DNA of 64,000 nucleotides, taken from the NCBI GenBank assembly GCA_013306675.1, contig JABLUY010000035.1, positions 122,764 through 186,763 on the forward strand, read 5' to 3'. Shown one piece after another: positions 29,771-39,459 of this stretch. This DNA is from Thraustochytrium sp. TN22 (lineage: Eukaryota; Sar; Bigyra; Thraustochytrida; Thraustochytriidae). The notes under the pieces were generated by a model, which did no database searches, was not told where the DNA came from, and saw nothing but the letters and a program-made list of their open reading frames with translations. Position 1 is the first letter of the stretch. The number at the start of each line of letters is the position of its first letter. Position numbers and translations under genes: made by a program.

Positions 29771-30223
29771 CTACAACGTACACTCGCCAGACGCCACGAG
29801 AAGCTTGACAAAGTAAGCATCGCCCGCGCGGCCGTGGTCCTTGGCGGCCTGCAAGGCCTCGTTAAACTCCTTCAGGGTGATGCCCTCCTGCTCGAGCCAA
29901 GTCTCCATGGTCGACTCGTACAGCTCCAGGTAGTCCCGGAAGAGGTCGTGGTACTCAAGCTTGTGCTCGTCCTCGCCACTGCGCACCGTGTCGTAAAAGA
30001 GGTATGCATTCTCGCGAATGTACTTTTCAAAGACGCCAATAAAGCTCGAGCTGAAGCAATACTTGGATGCACGCTTCAGCACCTCCAGGTCCTCGCCTTG
30101 CTTGCCCTCCTCCTTGCCTCGGCCGCGGCTGCGCGGCGGCTCCAGCTTGGACTCGTCCTCCTCGTCCTCCACGGGCTCCGCGAACTTCGACTCCACCTCC
30201 GCGAACTTCGACTCGCCTGACAT
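29771..30223 (-). CDS. BART-domain protein (CFAP36/ARL2BP-like)
   Basis: A 150-residue protein. Residues about 50-145 match the BART domain (binder of ARL2): SSSFIGVFEKYIRENAYLF, then EDEHKLEYHDLFRDYLELYE, then a terminal helix with KEFNEAL. The conserved EHKLEY core is intact. BART proteins bind the small GTPases ARL2/ARL3; CFAP36 members are ciliary and ARL2BP acts on mitochondria and cilia. The N-terminus is acidic and contains two short repeats (ESKFAE). MSGESKFAE at 30223 is chosen because the upstream part of the frame is Arg/Gly-rich. Confidence 0.82.
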   Translation of the reverse strand: MSGESKFAEVESKFAEPVEDEEDESKLEPPRSRGRGKEEGKQGEDLEVLKRASKYCFSSSFIGVFEKYIRENAYLFYDTVRSGEDEHKLEYHDLFRDYLELYESTMETWLEQEGITLKEFNEALQAAKDHGRAGDAYFVKLLVASGECTL

Positions 30224-30650
30224 GGTCCCGCGCTCGCGCCCGCTCACTCGCAGCTCTGTTTCGCCGCAACCGGACCCCGCTGTGCGCTGCGCTGCGCTGC
30301 GCCGCGCCACGCTGCGCCGCGCCGCGCTGCACCGCGCTTGCTCGCGCTGGCGCCGCGCCTGAGTCCACTTTCCGAACCACTTTCACGTTGACGTGCGCGC
30401 AATGCACACCCCGTTGCTTTGCTCGCCAGTGACAATCGAAGCCACCTGACCAACGTAAGTGGCCTGGCCTCACTGCAGCTCCGCGCCGCGATTCGCTCAC
30501 GCACGTGACGACTTGGCTTGAGCCAATGCAGAAAAAATGCACCTCGTAGAAAATGCCTGCCTGCTTGCCTGCCCGGGCCGAAACGGCTAGTCTCGACGTT
30601 CTCCTCGCACAACTCGCACAACGAAGTCCCCAAGCAGCAGACCGGCGAGG
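30224..30650. other. Divergent promoter region of BART and K+ channel genes
   Basis: 427 bases. A GCTGCGC-rich repeat lies next to the BART gene start, followed by a less GC-rich stretch before the channel gene. No gene seen. Confidence 0.45.
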
Positions 30651-31652
30651 ATGACTTCCTCGGCGGCGCTGTCGTCGCGCGCAGTGGCGCCAGCGCCGAC
30701 GGCCAAGGACCAGCCAAGAGGGTCCGAGACGCCCTCGCGCCTGCAGACGCTGACGAGCCTCGCGCGACCAGCACAAAGGGGCAGAGTCACTGTCGTCGCA
30801 GCCGCCCAGGTGCAGCATGACTCCAGGCACAGAATCTCCGTGGCGATCACCTTCGTGGCCGTCCTTGTGCACTTCGCCGTGGCGCTCCTGGTCGGCGCCT
30901 TGCTCGAGGAATGGTCCGTCCTGACCAGCATCTATTTTAGCATTGTCACACTCACAACCGTGGGCTACGGCGACGTGGCGCCCAGGACACGGGCCGGTCG
31001 CTTCATCGTGGCGCTGTACATTCTCTACGGCGTCTTCCTCATTGGCTGGGCCATCTCGACCGCGACCGCCATCGTCGCCAAGCGAGTTGAGGCCTTCAAG
31101 AAGCTCAGCGTCGTATCTCTCGAGCAAAAGCGCCGCATCCCATTTGGCGCTTCCGTCTGCCTCTCCATCGGCGTGCTCATCTTGCTCGGCATGGCCTTTT
31201 TCTGCGGCCGCGAGCGCATGGATGCGGTCGACGCCTTCTACTTTAGCGTCGTCACGCTCACGACCGTCGGCTACGGCGATATTAGCCTGCATGACAACAT
31301 CGGCCGCGCCTTTAACATTTTCTACCTCGCCGTCGGGACCGTCATCATGGCAAGACTTATTGGAGACACCATCGACGTTGGCCTCGAGTCCGAGCGCAGC
31401 AGGCAGCGAGCCGCCATCCTTCGGCGCCGTCTCTCCACGCGCGAGCTTGCCGAAGCCGATGCTGATGCCTCCGGCGCTCTGACTGAGGCCGAGTTCATCG
31501 TCTTCAAGTTCCAGCAGATGGGCATCATCAAGGCCGAAGAGCTACGTCAAGTCCAGGCGCAGTTTTACGAGCTCGACAAGGATGGGAACGGCGCCATCAC
31601 ACTCGAGGAGGCCGCAAGAGCAAACACCAATGCTCATCTTGACGATGCATGA
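30651..31652 (+). CDS. Two-pore-domain potassium channel with EF-hands (TPK-like)
   Basis: A 333-residue membrane protein with two pore loops, each with the selectivity filter TVGYGD (residues 103-108 and 205-210), and four transmembrane helices flanking them (M1 near 62-82, M2 near 117-137, M3 near 165-185, M4 near 220-240). Two EF-hand calcium-binding loops follow at the C-terminus: D270 to E281 (DADASGALTEAE) and D309 to E320 (DKDGNGAITLEE). This matches the plant TPK architecture, in which calcium activates vacuolar K+ channels. The N-terminus is basic. It is predicted to sit in an internal or plasma membrane and carry K+ outward or equilibrate it. Confidence 0.94.
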   Translation: MTSSAALSSRAVAPAPTAKDQPRGSETPSRLQTLTSLARPAQRGRVTVVAAAQVQHDSRHRISVAITFVAVLVHFAVALLVGALLEEWSVLTSIYFSIVTLTTVGYGDVAPRTRAGRFIVALYILYGVFLIGWAISTATAIVAKRVEAFKKLSVVSLEQKRRIPFGASVCLSIGVLILLGMAFFCGRERMDAVDAFYFSVVTLTTVGYGDISLHDNIGRAFNIFYLAVGTVIMARLIGDTIDVGLESERSRQRAAILRRRLSTRELAEADADASGALTEAEFIVFKFQQMGIIKAEELRQVQAQFYELDKDGNGAITLEEAARANTNAHLDDA

Positions 31653-32212
31653 ACACAATCATCCTGTATGTATACATTCGCTCTGTCTCGGCGTTTGTGC
31701 GCCCCTGCAGCGCGCGGTGACTTGTTGCCTTCGACACCGTACACCGATGGATCTTTCGCTCACGAACGATGGATGATGCGAAAGACGAACTGCCAAAGCC
31801 TGCGGGTGCCACTGGCAGGCAGTGCGAAGCTGAAGTGGATGGTCGCGGCCAGGAGGGCTGAGTGATCAAGCGCGAAATATCAGTCGCATGCCCAAGTGAG
31901 GAAAGAAACATCCCCAGCGCATCAGTTGCGCCATGCTGAAGTGGCCCCGCAAGTGTCCGAAGCCGTCCTGGAGATGGGTCGGTCTGGAGTGCCCGCGACG
32001 GTCCCTTCGCACTGTAAACACAAGCTGACTTCCAAACTGTTTCTGACCGCAACGAAGAGTCTAGCTGTACCCCGAAGGGCAACGGAGTTTGTCTGGGGGT
32101 GCCGACACGCGGGCAGACCTGCAACCGCGTGGCACCCAGTCGGAGGTGGCGCAAGGCGTGGTCGCGCAGCAGCAGGAGGGGAGGGCGGCCAGCGCGTGAG
32201 CGGCTGGACGTG

Positions 32213-32252
<40 letters not shown>

Positions 32253-32604
32253 CTTCTTTGTTTGTTCTTGTTCTTCGCTAACGTTAGTGCGGTCAGGAAG
32301 GGCTCACACCTTCCGGGCGAGCCGCCGCGACCTCGGCTCCTCTCTCCCAAACCTCACTCTCTGGCTCCGAAGGAGCTCAGCTTCCTCTGCACAGGCGACA
32401 GCCGCGCGCTGACTCCCGCCCAAGGGGAAGCACCGCAAAAGACAAGTGCCGCATCACCCAAGGAACCGCAGCACGTGAAGGAGGGCTGCGATGTGCCGCA
32501 CACGCAATCACACGAACATTCACTGCAAACAACAGAACAAAACATGAGTTGGACTCGAACGTCTCAAAACCACACTCGCAGTGCGACACATGCAGTCGCG
32601 CGCA
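31653..32604. other. Intergenic region between convergent genes
   Basis: About 950 bases between the channel gene (plus) and the TIR end of the ROCO locus (minus). It contains a (CT)n run and AT-richer DNA near 31870-31900. No gene supported. Confidence 0.5.
32217..32247. repeat. (CT)n microsatellite
   Basis: About fifteen CT units, followed by a T-rich stretch (ttttttcttctttg). Confidence 0.95.
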
Positions 32605-34848
32605 TCAGCGCATCGCCTCACTGGAGAGCACGACGAATGAGCTCGGCCAAAAATCCTCCTCCTCGTAGTACCGGCGACGCACGGGCAGCGACTCCTCCTC
32701 GAGAAAGAGCCCCGCGCAAAAGTCGGGCGTGGTCTTGATGTAGTCGCCAAAGGGAGCATAGCCCGGGCGGTCCGGGATGGACTCGTTCACGCACAGGATC
32801 CTCTTGCCGCAGTCCACGGCCTGGCGAAGCTCGCGGCGCACAGCGGCGCTGCTAAAGACGCCCTGCGTCAGGACGAGCACGAAGGTGCGCGTGTCGCGCA
32901 CGCCGTCCATCATGGCCTGCATGTTGAGGTTGCCCCGAAAATCCTGCGAGATCCAAACGTCGAGCCCGCGGGCGCGGAGCCGGTCCGAGAGCAGCTGCGC
33001 GAGGTCGCCGCCATAGTCCTCCTTGTGGCTGAGAAAGACGTGGCTCGTGAGACCAGGAGGGAGCACGGGCACCGTGTACCGCGGCACGTCCGTACCACGC
33101 TCGTCCGAGTTGAGCGGACCGATGCCGTCGTCAAAGAAGGGTGCAAAGAAGGCCGTTGCTGCAACCTCCACGTTCCCGTCCGGGTCCGTGCCCCAGACGT
33201 CCTTGTCGCGGACGTGGCGCGCCTCGGCCACGTCCTCATATCGCACGCGCACCACCCGCGAGCCGGGGCTGCGCAGCAAAAGCTGCGGGCTGAGTCCGTG
33301 GAAGAGTGCCTCCTTCTGCCCCTCAAACATGGACACGAGCAGCTTGACGATCTTGGCCGGGCGCTCCACGTCGGTGCGCACCGTGATGCGAATCACGTCG
33401 CCGAGGACCTCAAGCAGGAAGCAGTCGCGCCCGAAAAAGACGCGCGCCGTCTTGCGGTCCACCTCGGGCGGCAAGGGCTGCCGGGAACGAGACGTGGAGA
33501 GGACGCCCTCGCTCAGCGCGTAGGTCGCGCACTGCGCCACGAGGCGGTGAAAAACACCGTTCGGCAGGAAGAACGACGAAAAGTCCAGGTCGCACGAGGC
33601 GCCACGCTCGAAGCTCGAGGTCTTCACCTCCTGGACCGAGTCCGACAGCAGACCCGAGACCAGGTACGAGTCGGACCCATCGAAGCGCCACGCGCACAGC
33701 AGCAGGTTGGCCTCCATGAAGGCGATCAGGTAGTCCACCTGCTTGCCCCCCCAGAGCCAGTCCAGCAGCGCCCGAGACGCCACGCCGTCCTTCTCGCGCA
33801 TGCGCACCAGCGCCGAAAGCAGCCCGGCCGCCTGCAGCGCCTCGTTGCTGTACAAGCCATGCATGTGCATGTCGTCCGCAATGACGCGCGCCAGCTTGTC
33901 CAGCAGCCACTGCGGCTCCAGGACGACCACGCGCGCCAGCGTCTCCGACCCGCGCAGGTGCACCACCACGCCGAGACCGTGAAAGTACCGCAGCATCGCG
34001 TCCACGTCCGCGCCAGAGCGGCCGTACCGGGCCGCCAGCTCCAGGACGGCCTCGTACAGGACAAAGGGCTCCTTCGTCAGCAGGAGGTCCTCGTGCACCT
34101 TGAGCCACGCCAGCGGCACCTCCTGCTTCATGTAGTCCTGCTGCACCGCCGTTGACACGACGGCCTTGCGCAGCTCCGACGCGCGCTCCGGGTCGTGGCT
34201 GCTGTTGTCCACCGCGAAGAACTGATACCCGCCCTTGGGCTTCACCAGCGTCGACATGGCGTCCAGCTCCAGCTGCGACAGCAACACGCGGTCCACCTTG
34301 CGCAGCTCCGCCTCGTGGCTCACCTGGTCCAGGTAGGTGCCCACCAGGAGCACCGGAGCGCCCGGCGCGTGCAGCCGGATGCTGTTGAGCCAGAAGCGCA
34401 GGTACTCCACCGCCGCCTCGCGCGACTCGCGCCCCAGGACCTCGCGCATGTCGAAGACCACCAGGTACAGGCCCTTGTCCGTGAGGAAGATGTGGTGCAG
34501 CGCGTAAAACACCTGCTGGCCGCCGTAGTCCCAGATCGTGAAGCTCACGTCCGATCCCACCTTGGCCTCCCCGCGCAGCACCGCCTGGTCCGCCTCCGTC
34601 AGCTCGAACTGCTGCGCCGTCTCCTCCTCCGACAGCACCGGGGGGGGCGCCGGCGCGCCCGACGACGACGACGACGACGACGTGCCCGAGACGCGACGCA
34701 GCGAGGCGCGCACGCTCTGACCCACGGCCTGGACCGCCTGGCGCAGCGCGGCCGACGCGCGACGGGTGCGTCCGGCCGGCGACGGCTCCATCGCCGCCGC
34801 CAGCAGCAGCAGCAGCGCCTCCTTGCGCACCTGCATGAAGAGCTCGCC
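32605..34848 (-). CDS. ROC-COR-TIR protein, C-terminal part (5' end lost at assembly gap)
   Basis: Downstream part of a ROCO-family protein, open from the gap edge to its stop. It begins inside the ROC GTPase domain at GELFMQVRKEAL and contains the switch II signature WDYGGQQVF and VGTYLDQV. The COR region follows with its hydrophobic helices. The C-terminus is a TIR domain (about 33051 to 32770): strand and BB-loop SHVFLSHKEDYGGDLAQLL, then WISQDFRGNLNM, then VLVLTQGVFSSAAVRREL. The glutamate of RREL (codon 32830-32832) sits where catalytic Glu lies in NADase TIR domains (RPS4 Glu88 position). ROCO proteins are large GTPases; TIR domains can hydrolyse NAD or scaffold. A role in immune-type signalling is inferred. 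Confidence 0.85.
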   Translation of the reverse strand, partial: GELFMQVRKEALLLLLAAAMEPSPAGRTRRASAALRQAVQAVGQSVRASLRRVSGTSSSSSSSGAPAPPPVLSEEETAQQFELTEADQAVLRGEAKVGSDVSFTIWDYGGQQVFYALHHIFLTDKGLYLVVFDMREVLGRESREAAVEYLRFWLNSIRLHAPGAPVLLVGTYLDQVSHEAELRKVDRVLLSQLELDAMSTLVKPKGGYQFFAVDNSSHDPERASELRKAVVSTAVQQDYMKQEVPLAWLKVHEDLLLTKEPFVLYEAVLELAARYGRSGADVDAMLRYFHGLGVVVHLRGSETLARVVVLEPQWLLDKLARVIADDMHMHGLYSNEALQAAGLLSALVRMREKDGVASRALLDWLWGGKQVDYLIAFMEANLLLCAWRFDGSDSYLVSGLLSDSVQEVKTSSFERGASCDLDFSSFFLPNGVFHRLVAQCATYALSEGVLSTSRSRQPLPPEVDRKTARVFFGRDCFLLEVLGDVIRITVRTDVERPAKIVKLLVSMFEGQKEALFHGLSPQLLLRSPGSRVVRVRYEDVAEARHVRDKDVWGTDPDGNVEVAATAFFAPFFDDGIGPLNSDERGTDVPRYTVPVLPPGLTSHVFLSHKEDYGGDLAQLLSDRLRARGLDVWISQDFRGNLNMQAMMDGVRDTRTFVLVLTQGVFSSAAVRRELRQAVDCGKRILCVNESIPDRPGYAPFGDYIKTTPDFCAGLFLEEESLPVRRRYYEEEDFWPSSFVVLSSEAMR

Positions 34849-34854
34849 NNNNNN
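34849..34854. other. Assembly gap (6 N)
   Basis: A run of six N lies between two near-identical ROC segments, so the local order and copy number are uncertain. Base counts across it may not be real. Confidence 0.99.
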
Positions 34855-37800
34855 TGCAGCGCGTAAAACACCTGCTGGCCGCCGTAGTCCCAGATCGTGA
34901 AGCTCACGTCCGATCCCACCTTGGCCTCCCCGCGCAGCACCACCTGGTCCGCCTCCGTCAGCGCGAACTGCTGCGCCGTTTCCTCCTTTGAGAGCACCGG
35001 GGTGCGGGGCGTGTCCGTGGGCACAGGCGCGTCCCTCGCCGTCGAGGGGCCGCCCGAGCCGCGACGCAGTGAGGCGCATACGCCCTGGCCAAGAGCCTTG
35101 GCGGCCTGCCGTAGCGGAAGCCACGCGCAACAAGTCCTTTCGACCGACACCGGCTCCGGCGCCTCCAGCAGCAGCAGGAGCGCCTCTTTGCGCACCTGCA
35201 TAAAGAGCTCACCAATATCCGACTCAATCTCCACCAGATCCTCGCCCTGCACGCGCGTACGCAGCACGTCCGCCACCTGCGTCGACACGTGCTCTGCCAC
35301 CGGCGCCTGCTTGCACATGGACCGCTGCGTCGATGTCTTGCCTGCCTCGCCCTGGCCCACGATCATCAGCTTGCACCGGCCCCACGGCCGCTTGCCCCCG
35401 CCCTGCACGGCTGCCTGCAGCGCTGCGCCATAGCGCGAGCTGCCAACCATCTTTGGCGCATCCACAGGTACAGGGTTCCTTCTATTCCGTGCGAGCGCTG
35501 CCTCGATCCTGGCCAAGATCGACGGCTCGGTGATGTTATTGCCATGGATGCTGCAGGATTTGAGCGTTTTGCGCAGAAGAGGTCAGCTTTCGATTTCACC
35601 GGTCAGCATGCAGGAAAGCGCTCGCGCCGATCGATGCGCTCGCCTTGCTCACAACGAGCCAAGGCCGACAGGCAGAGGAGATGAACGTACAACAGGTCCT
35701 TGATCCAGTAGTTCTCCTCGAGGACCTCGGCCAGAGCCTCCGCGCCATCATTGCCGATGACGTTGTGTTGTAGGCTGTCAGCACAGAGCAGCGGGCATTC
35801 TCGTTAGCCATGGCGGCCCTATTGCGCTTGAAGCCCGCCGTGGCGCCATGCAAATTGACCACACGGCTCGCTCGCTCGCTCGCTCGCTCGCTTGGCGGCC
35901 CCGCTCGCACTCCAGCACGCTTCACCTGTTGCACGTAGTGCAAGACAGTTCGAACCCACCTCAGCGACCTCAACGACCGATTGCGTTGCAGAGCGCGCGC
36001 AAGTGCCTGCGCGCCTTTGTTGCCGATAAAGTTGCTGGAGAGTCTGCGGTAAAACATCATGAGAACATGCTCGGTCAGTTTGTATGCTGCGCGCGCGCCG
36101 CGTCTCCATGCACCTGAACCGCTTGCGCGGCGTACCCAGACCGCCAGCATGCCCGTGTGCCCGCCCACCTTCTCTCCACGTGCCCGACGTACTCCAGATG
36201 GACAATCACAACGCTGGCAGCCAGCCAGGCCGCCACTGCTTCGGCGCCGGGGTCGCCCATGTTGTTGTCGGCAAGGCTGTCGTCCGCGAGCAGCCGTTCA
36301 CGCAGTATGAGCCCGCCCGGCACATCAGTCAACATCTCGCCGTCATCTCTCCGAAGTATTTCTCTATCGCGCGCCTCGCTGCGGGGACACACCGGGCTGT
36401 TCGGTGAACGTATGACCACGTCTCGACAGCCCACCGACGGGTCTGCCGCGCCGAGCCACGCCAAGCCCCCGCGCGTGGCTTGAGCTGCTGCGAACGCGCG
36501 GACTGCAAGCAGTTCACACCAAGCGCTCAGACGGGTTGCCGTCTGGCCATAGCGCCGGGCATGCCGCTGCCATGGACCTTACTTACCCCAGATCCCAGAG
36601 GGTGGTGTTGCCTTGGAGCGCCCTGATCAGGGCCGTCGTGCCCGCAGCACGAAAATTGTTACCCCATAGCCCAATCACACCTCTATGCTTACTCGTATCC
36701 GCCTACCACGCGGGGGTCCCTCGGTGACGCCCGGCACAGGGGGCACTAAAGCGTATTAAGAGGGTACTTTACTCCCGATTTGCTCCAAAAAAGTGGCCTA
36801 GAGTCTGGCGAAGTTAGTTCCGCATTCGATCAAAAACGCAGCGATGGGGCCGAGCTTGAAGAGGCCCACTCGAAGCGACCCAAGGCTCCTGCCCCCTATT
36901 CATTTTGGCCGAAGGCGTGGTGGTTAGGATGAGATGAGCTCGGCAGTTCGCCCAGAGCGGCTTTGGGGGGAGCTCGCGCGCGACTTCGTCGCGGAGCGCG
37001 CTGGAGCCGCAGGCGCTGCGGCGCGCGGCTGCAGGCGGCCCTGGCGGGTGCCTTGTGCCTGCTCTCAGCTCGCACGCCCCTGCCGCAGCGCTTGGACGTG
37101 GAGTCGGGCCCGCACTGCGACATCATGGCATCGGCGAGGCCTAACCACCGCGTGGAGGACGACAGCGACAGCGACAGCGACAGCGAGTTCGTGCCCCTGG
37201 ACAAGCGGGACACAGGGGACGAAGACGAAGAAGGAGAGGAGCTTGGCGACGAGGATGCTCGTGCTGAGGCCGCTGCGCAGCAAGACTTCGAAGACATACT
37301 TGCGTTGGTCGACGAACCGACGCGTGGTGCGAGTGCATGTTCGAGGTCGGCCTCATTCAGCACAAGACCGTTCCGGGGCTCGCAGTCTCGCCGGATGGAG
37401 TCGCTCGCGTCCGGCTTCCAGGCGCGGAGTGCGACGCATCGTCAGTACTATGCAGCGTCGAGATCAAGACGCGCGTCGCGCCTGGAGGCGCGGTAGACGC
37501 ACGTATCGTGAGCACCCAGATGAACACGTGGGGGACGAGACTTGGTGGAAGGCCATACCTGCCGAGCACCGCGCGCAAGTCTTGCACCAAGCTGTGGTCC
37601 TCCAAATCGATCACGTGCTCTACGTTGCTGCCAGCACGAGTTCGTGTTTGTACGCCTGCCTCGTTGAAGTGCCTCCGGACGCCCGGCTCGCCATGGAGCG
37701 CGCTCTGAAACCGTGGGCGGACAAGCTCACGACATGGGCGCACCAGAGCATCGACAGCGGGTGCGCCGCCCAAGCCACCTGCCATCTTCGGCGAGGAGGA

Positions 37801-39459
37801 GGGGGCGGTGCTGAGCTCGCACTTCCGGCTGTGGCGCGCCATGCGCAAGCTTGTCGCTCTGAAGGGGCCCATGCGGCCCGTGCATGTCATCAAGTGCTTA
37901 CCGCAGGAGCTATACAACGTCGCAAAGGGCGGCGTCGACGGAAGCACACAGTACGTGGAGCAGATCACCAACACGCAGTGCATGAATCTGAGCTGCGACC
38001 AGAACATCGCGTTGCGCACGTACAAGCAGCTCGTTGTCAACGCCATCGTGGTCTACCGCTACTTACAGGCTGCGAGGAAGAGCAACCTCGAAGACAGCGA
38101 CGGGCTAAAGGCCCTCCGCGACAAGGTGAACCGCTCTGAAGCGCTCAGCACTGTCTCGTTCCGCCTCACTGTCGACATGGTCCGTCACGTCTACAGGAGC
38201 AGGCAGCTCGATACGGCGCAGGTGGAGTTCAACATGCAGCCAAGCATGCCCAAGCCCACTGGGCTCACCAGGGAAGCGGCGAGGGACCTCGTGACCGCCG
38301 GTAAGCGCAAGCGAACCCCCGAGTTGCAGAAGTTCTTCAACCACGGCCAAGCCCGCGACATCCGCCTCGATGCCGCACTGCAACATGACTCAGAGGCAGC
38401 GGGAAAGGCATCCTTCAACGCCAACAACAAGAGGATTCCCGCCAAGCGGCTCTGCGTCATCTGCGGCAAGCAAACGCACCGTCGTTGCACCATCTGCGGT
38501 GTGCCTCTGCACGTGTTCATGAGAAAGAATGAACGCACAACCTGCTTTTCCAAGTGGCACACGCGCGTGCGCGTCGAGCCTCACGAAGGCTTCAAGAAGC
38601 GCAAGACAAACGTCAACGGAACACCTTCGCCCATTTGCCTCGATCATGTCGATTCGAGCAGCGCCAGTGCCTCGTCCGGTACCCCTACAGCGCAGAGCAG
38701 GAACGACCACGTAGCCCAAGCCAGCTACACCGACACCCCATCAAGCCATAGTTCAAGATCCTCTCGCAGCAGCCTCAGCACGAGTCCATCGTGCCCTTGA
38801 TGCAGCCCAAGTTGGCCTCAGCATCCGCACAGGCCAGTCGGAAGTGACCAACACTTTACGCTTCCATACAAACCCAGTAGTTGAAAGTTCCAAAAATGAT
38901 TAGAATCATGATAGCAACAGGTCAGTCGAGCGCAAGCAGGAGAGCCGATTTACTAGGGATAATATGGCTATCCTGATTAAACTCCGTCTAGGGCGATGGG
39001 ATTGGGATAGACTGCTTTCGACGAACGCGCAAGCGCGTCCTTGGCTCGTCAGCTTCTCGTTCCTTGGTCGACTCGCCCCTCGCCCACGCAGATTGCCAAC
39101 ACACTGCAGCTCTGTGACGCTCCTGTTGCCTTTGAGCGCCTTTGCCACTTTGAGGGCTCCCGCCTCCCCGATGTTCTTGTAGTTCAGCCTACTCCCGCGA
39201 ACGATGCCGCAGGCAGCGCCAATCCATAATCAGTCAGCCAGCCGCCGCTCGTCCGTTCGCCCTCTCACCCTCTCTCTCTCTCTCCCTCATCTTTGTCTGC
39301 CGCAGCGCTTGTACAATGGAACTAGTACTTATCTAGCCGTCTGCCTCCCCCCGCAACGCACTTGAGACTGGTATTGAAGATCTCCCCGTTCTTGATGATC
39401 CGGACGAGCTCGGCCGCCGTGGCAACCTCTTTCCACTCCAAGAAGCCACGCCCAACCAT
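34855..39459 (-). CDS. LRR-ROC protein, N-terminal part, spliced (5' half of ROCO locus)
   Basis: Assembled by eye from exons on the minus strand: 39459-39362, 39188-39105, 36670-36587, 36276-36193, 36043-35960, 35774-35691, then 35550 to the gap. Each internal exon is exactly 84 nt, one 28-residue ribonuclease-inhibitor-type leucine-rich repeat (for example LSSNFIGNKGAQALARAL), and all introns share the same phase. Donors are GTGCGT, GTGTGT, GTAAGT, GTACGT, GTGGGT and GTACGT; acceptors are AG except at 36671-36672 (see findings). The last exon carries an LRR-like cap (NNITEPSILARIEAAL) and the ROC GTPase P-loop GQGEAGKTS, ending at the gap with DYGGQQVFYAL. The start MVGRGFLEWKEV at 39459 fits the first LRR helix but is tentative. 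Intron 2 contains a mobile element. Confidence 0.7.
36756..38980 (+). mobile_element. TTAA-flanked PiggyBac-like element (decayed), inside an LRR intron
   Basis: TTAA occurs at 36756-36759 and 38977-38980. PiggyBac elements insert at TTAA and duplicate it. If this 2.2 kb segment is removed, the host intron (from donor 39104 to acceptor near 36671) shrinks to a size like the other LRR introns (about 140-310 nt). The interior carries the PiggyBac-like pseudogene described separately, on the strand opposite to the host gene. Clear terminal inverted repeats were not found by eye, so the boundaries are tentative. Confidence 0.5.
37125..38800 (+). pseudogene. YqaJ-nuclease/PiggyBac-type transposase-like pseudogene
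   Basis: A disrupted reading frame that shifts phase at least three times (near 37325, 37500 and 37785). In order it has an acidic Asp/Ser-rich N-terminus (DDSDSDSDSEF), a stretch resembling the YqaJ/lambda-exonuclease PD-(D/E)xK core (GLAVSPDGVARV then VEIKTRV), and a PiggyBac C-terminal region: a GGVD motif (VAKGGVDGSTQ) and a Cys-rich knuckle near 38454-38560 (CVICGKQTHRRCTICGVPLH, then CFSKWHT). The PiggyBac DDE catalytic core was not seen. Because frames shift repeatedly, the gene is non-functional or the assembly contains errors. The nuclease-plus-PiggyBac combination is unusual. Confidence 0.6.

Noticed and set aside
32535-32605. tRNA-like sequence on the minus strand (gagttggactcgaac)
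   Set aside because: T-arm stem and acceptor do not pair properly and it overlaps the end of the ROCO gene; not a tRNA.
38970-38995. Terminal inverted repeats of the PiggyBac-like element
   Set aside because: Ends share only short, gapped similarity (such as cgattt and gctc); no clear inverted repeat by eye, so boundaries rest on TTAA only.
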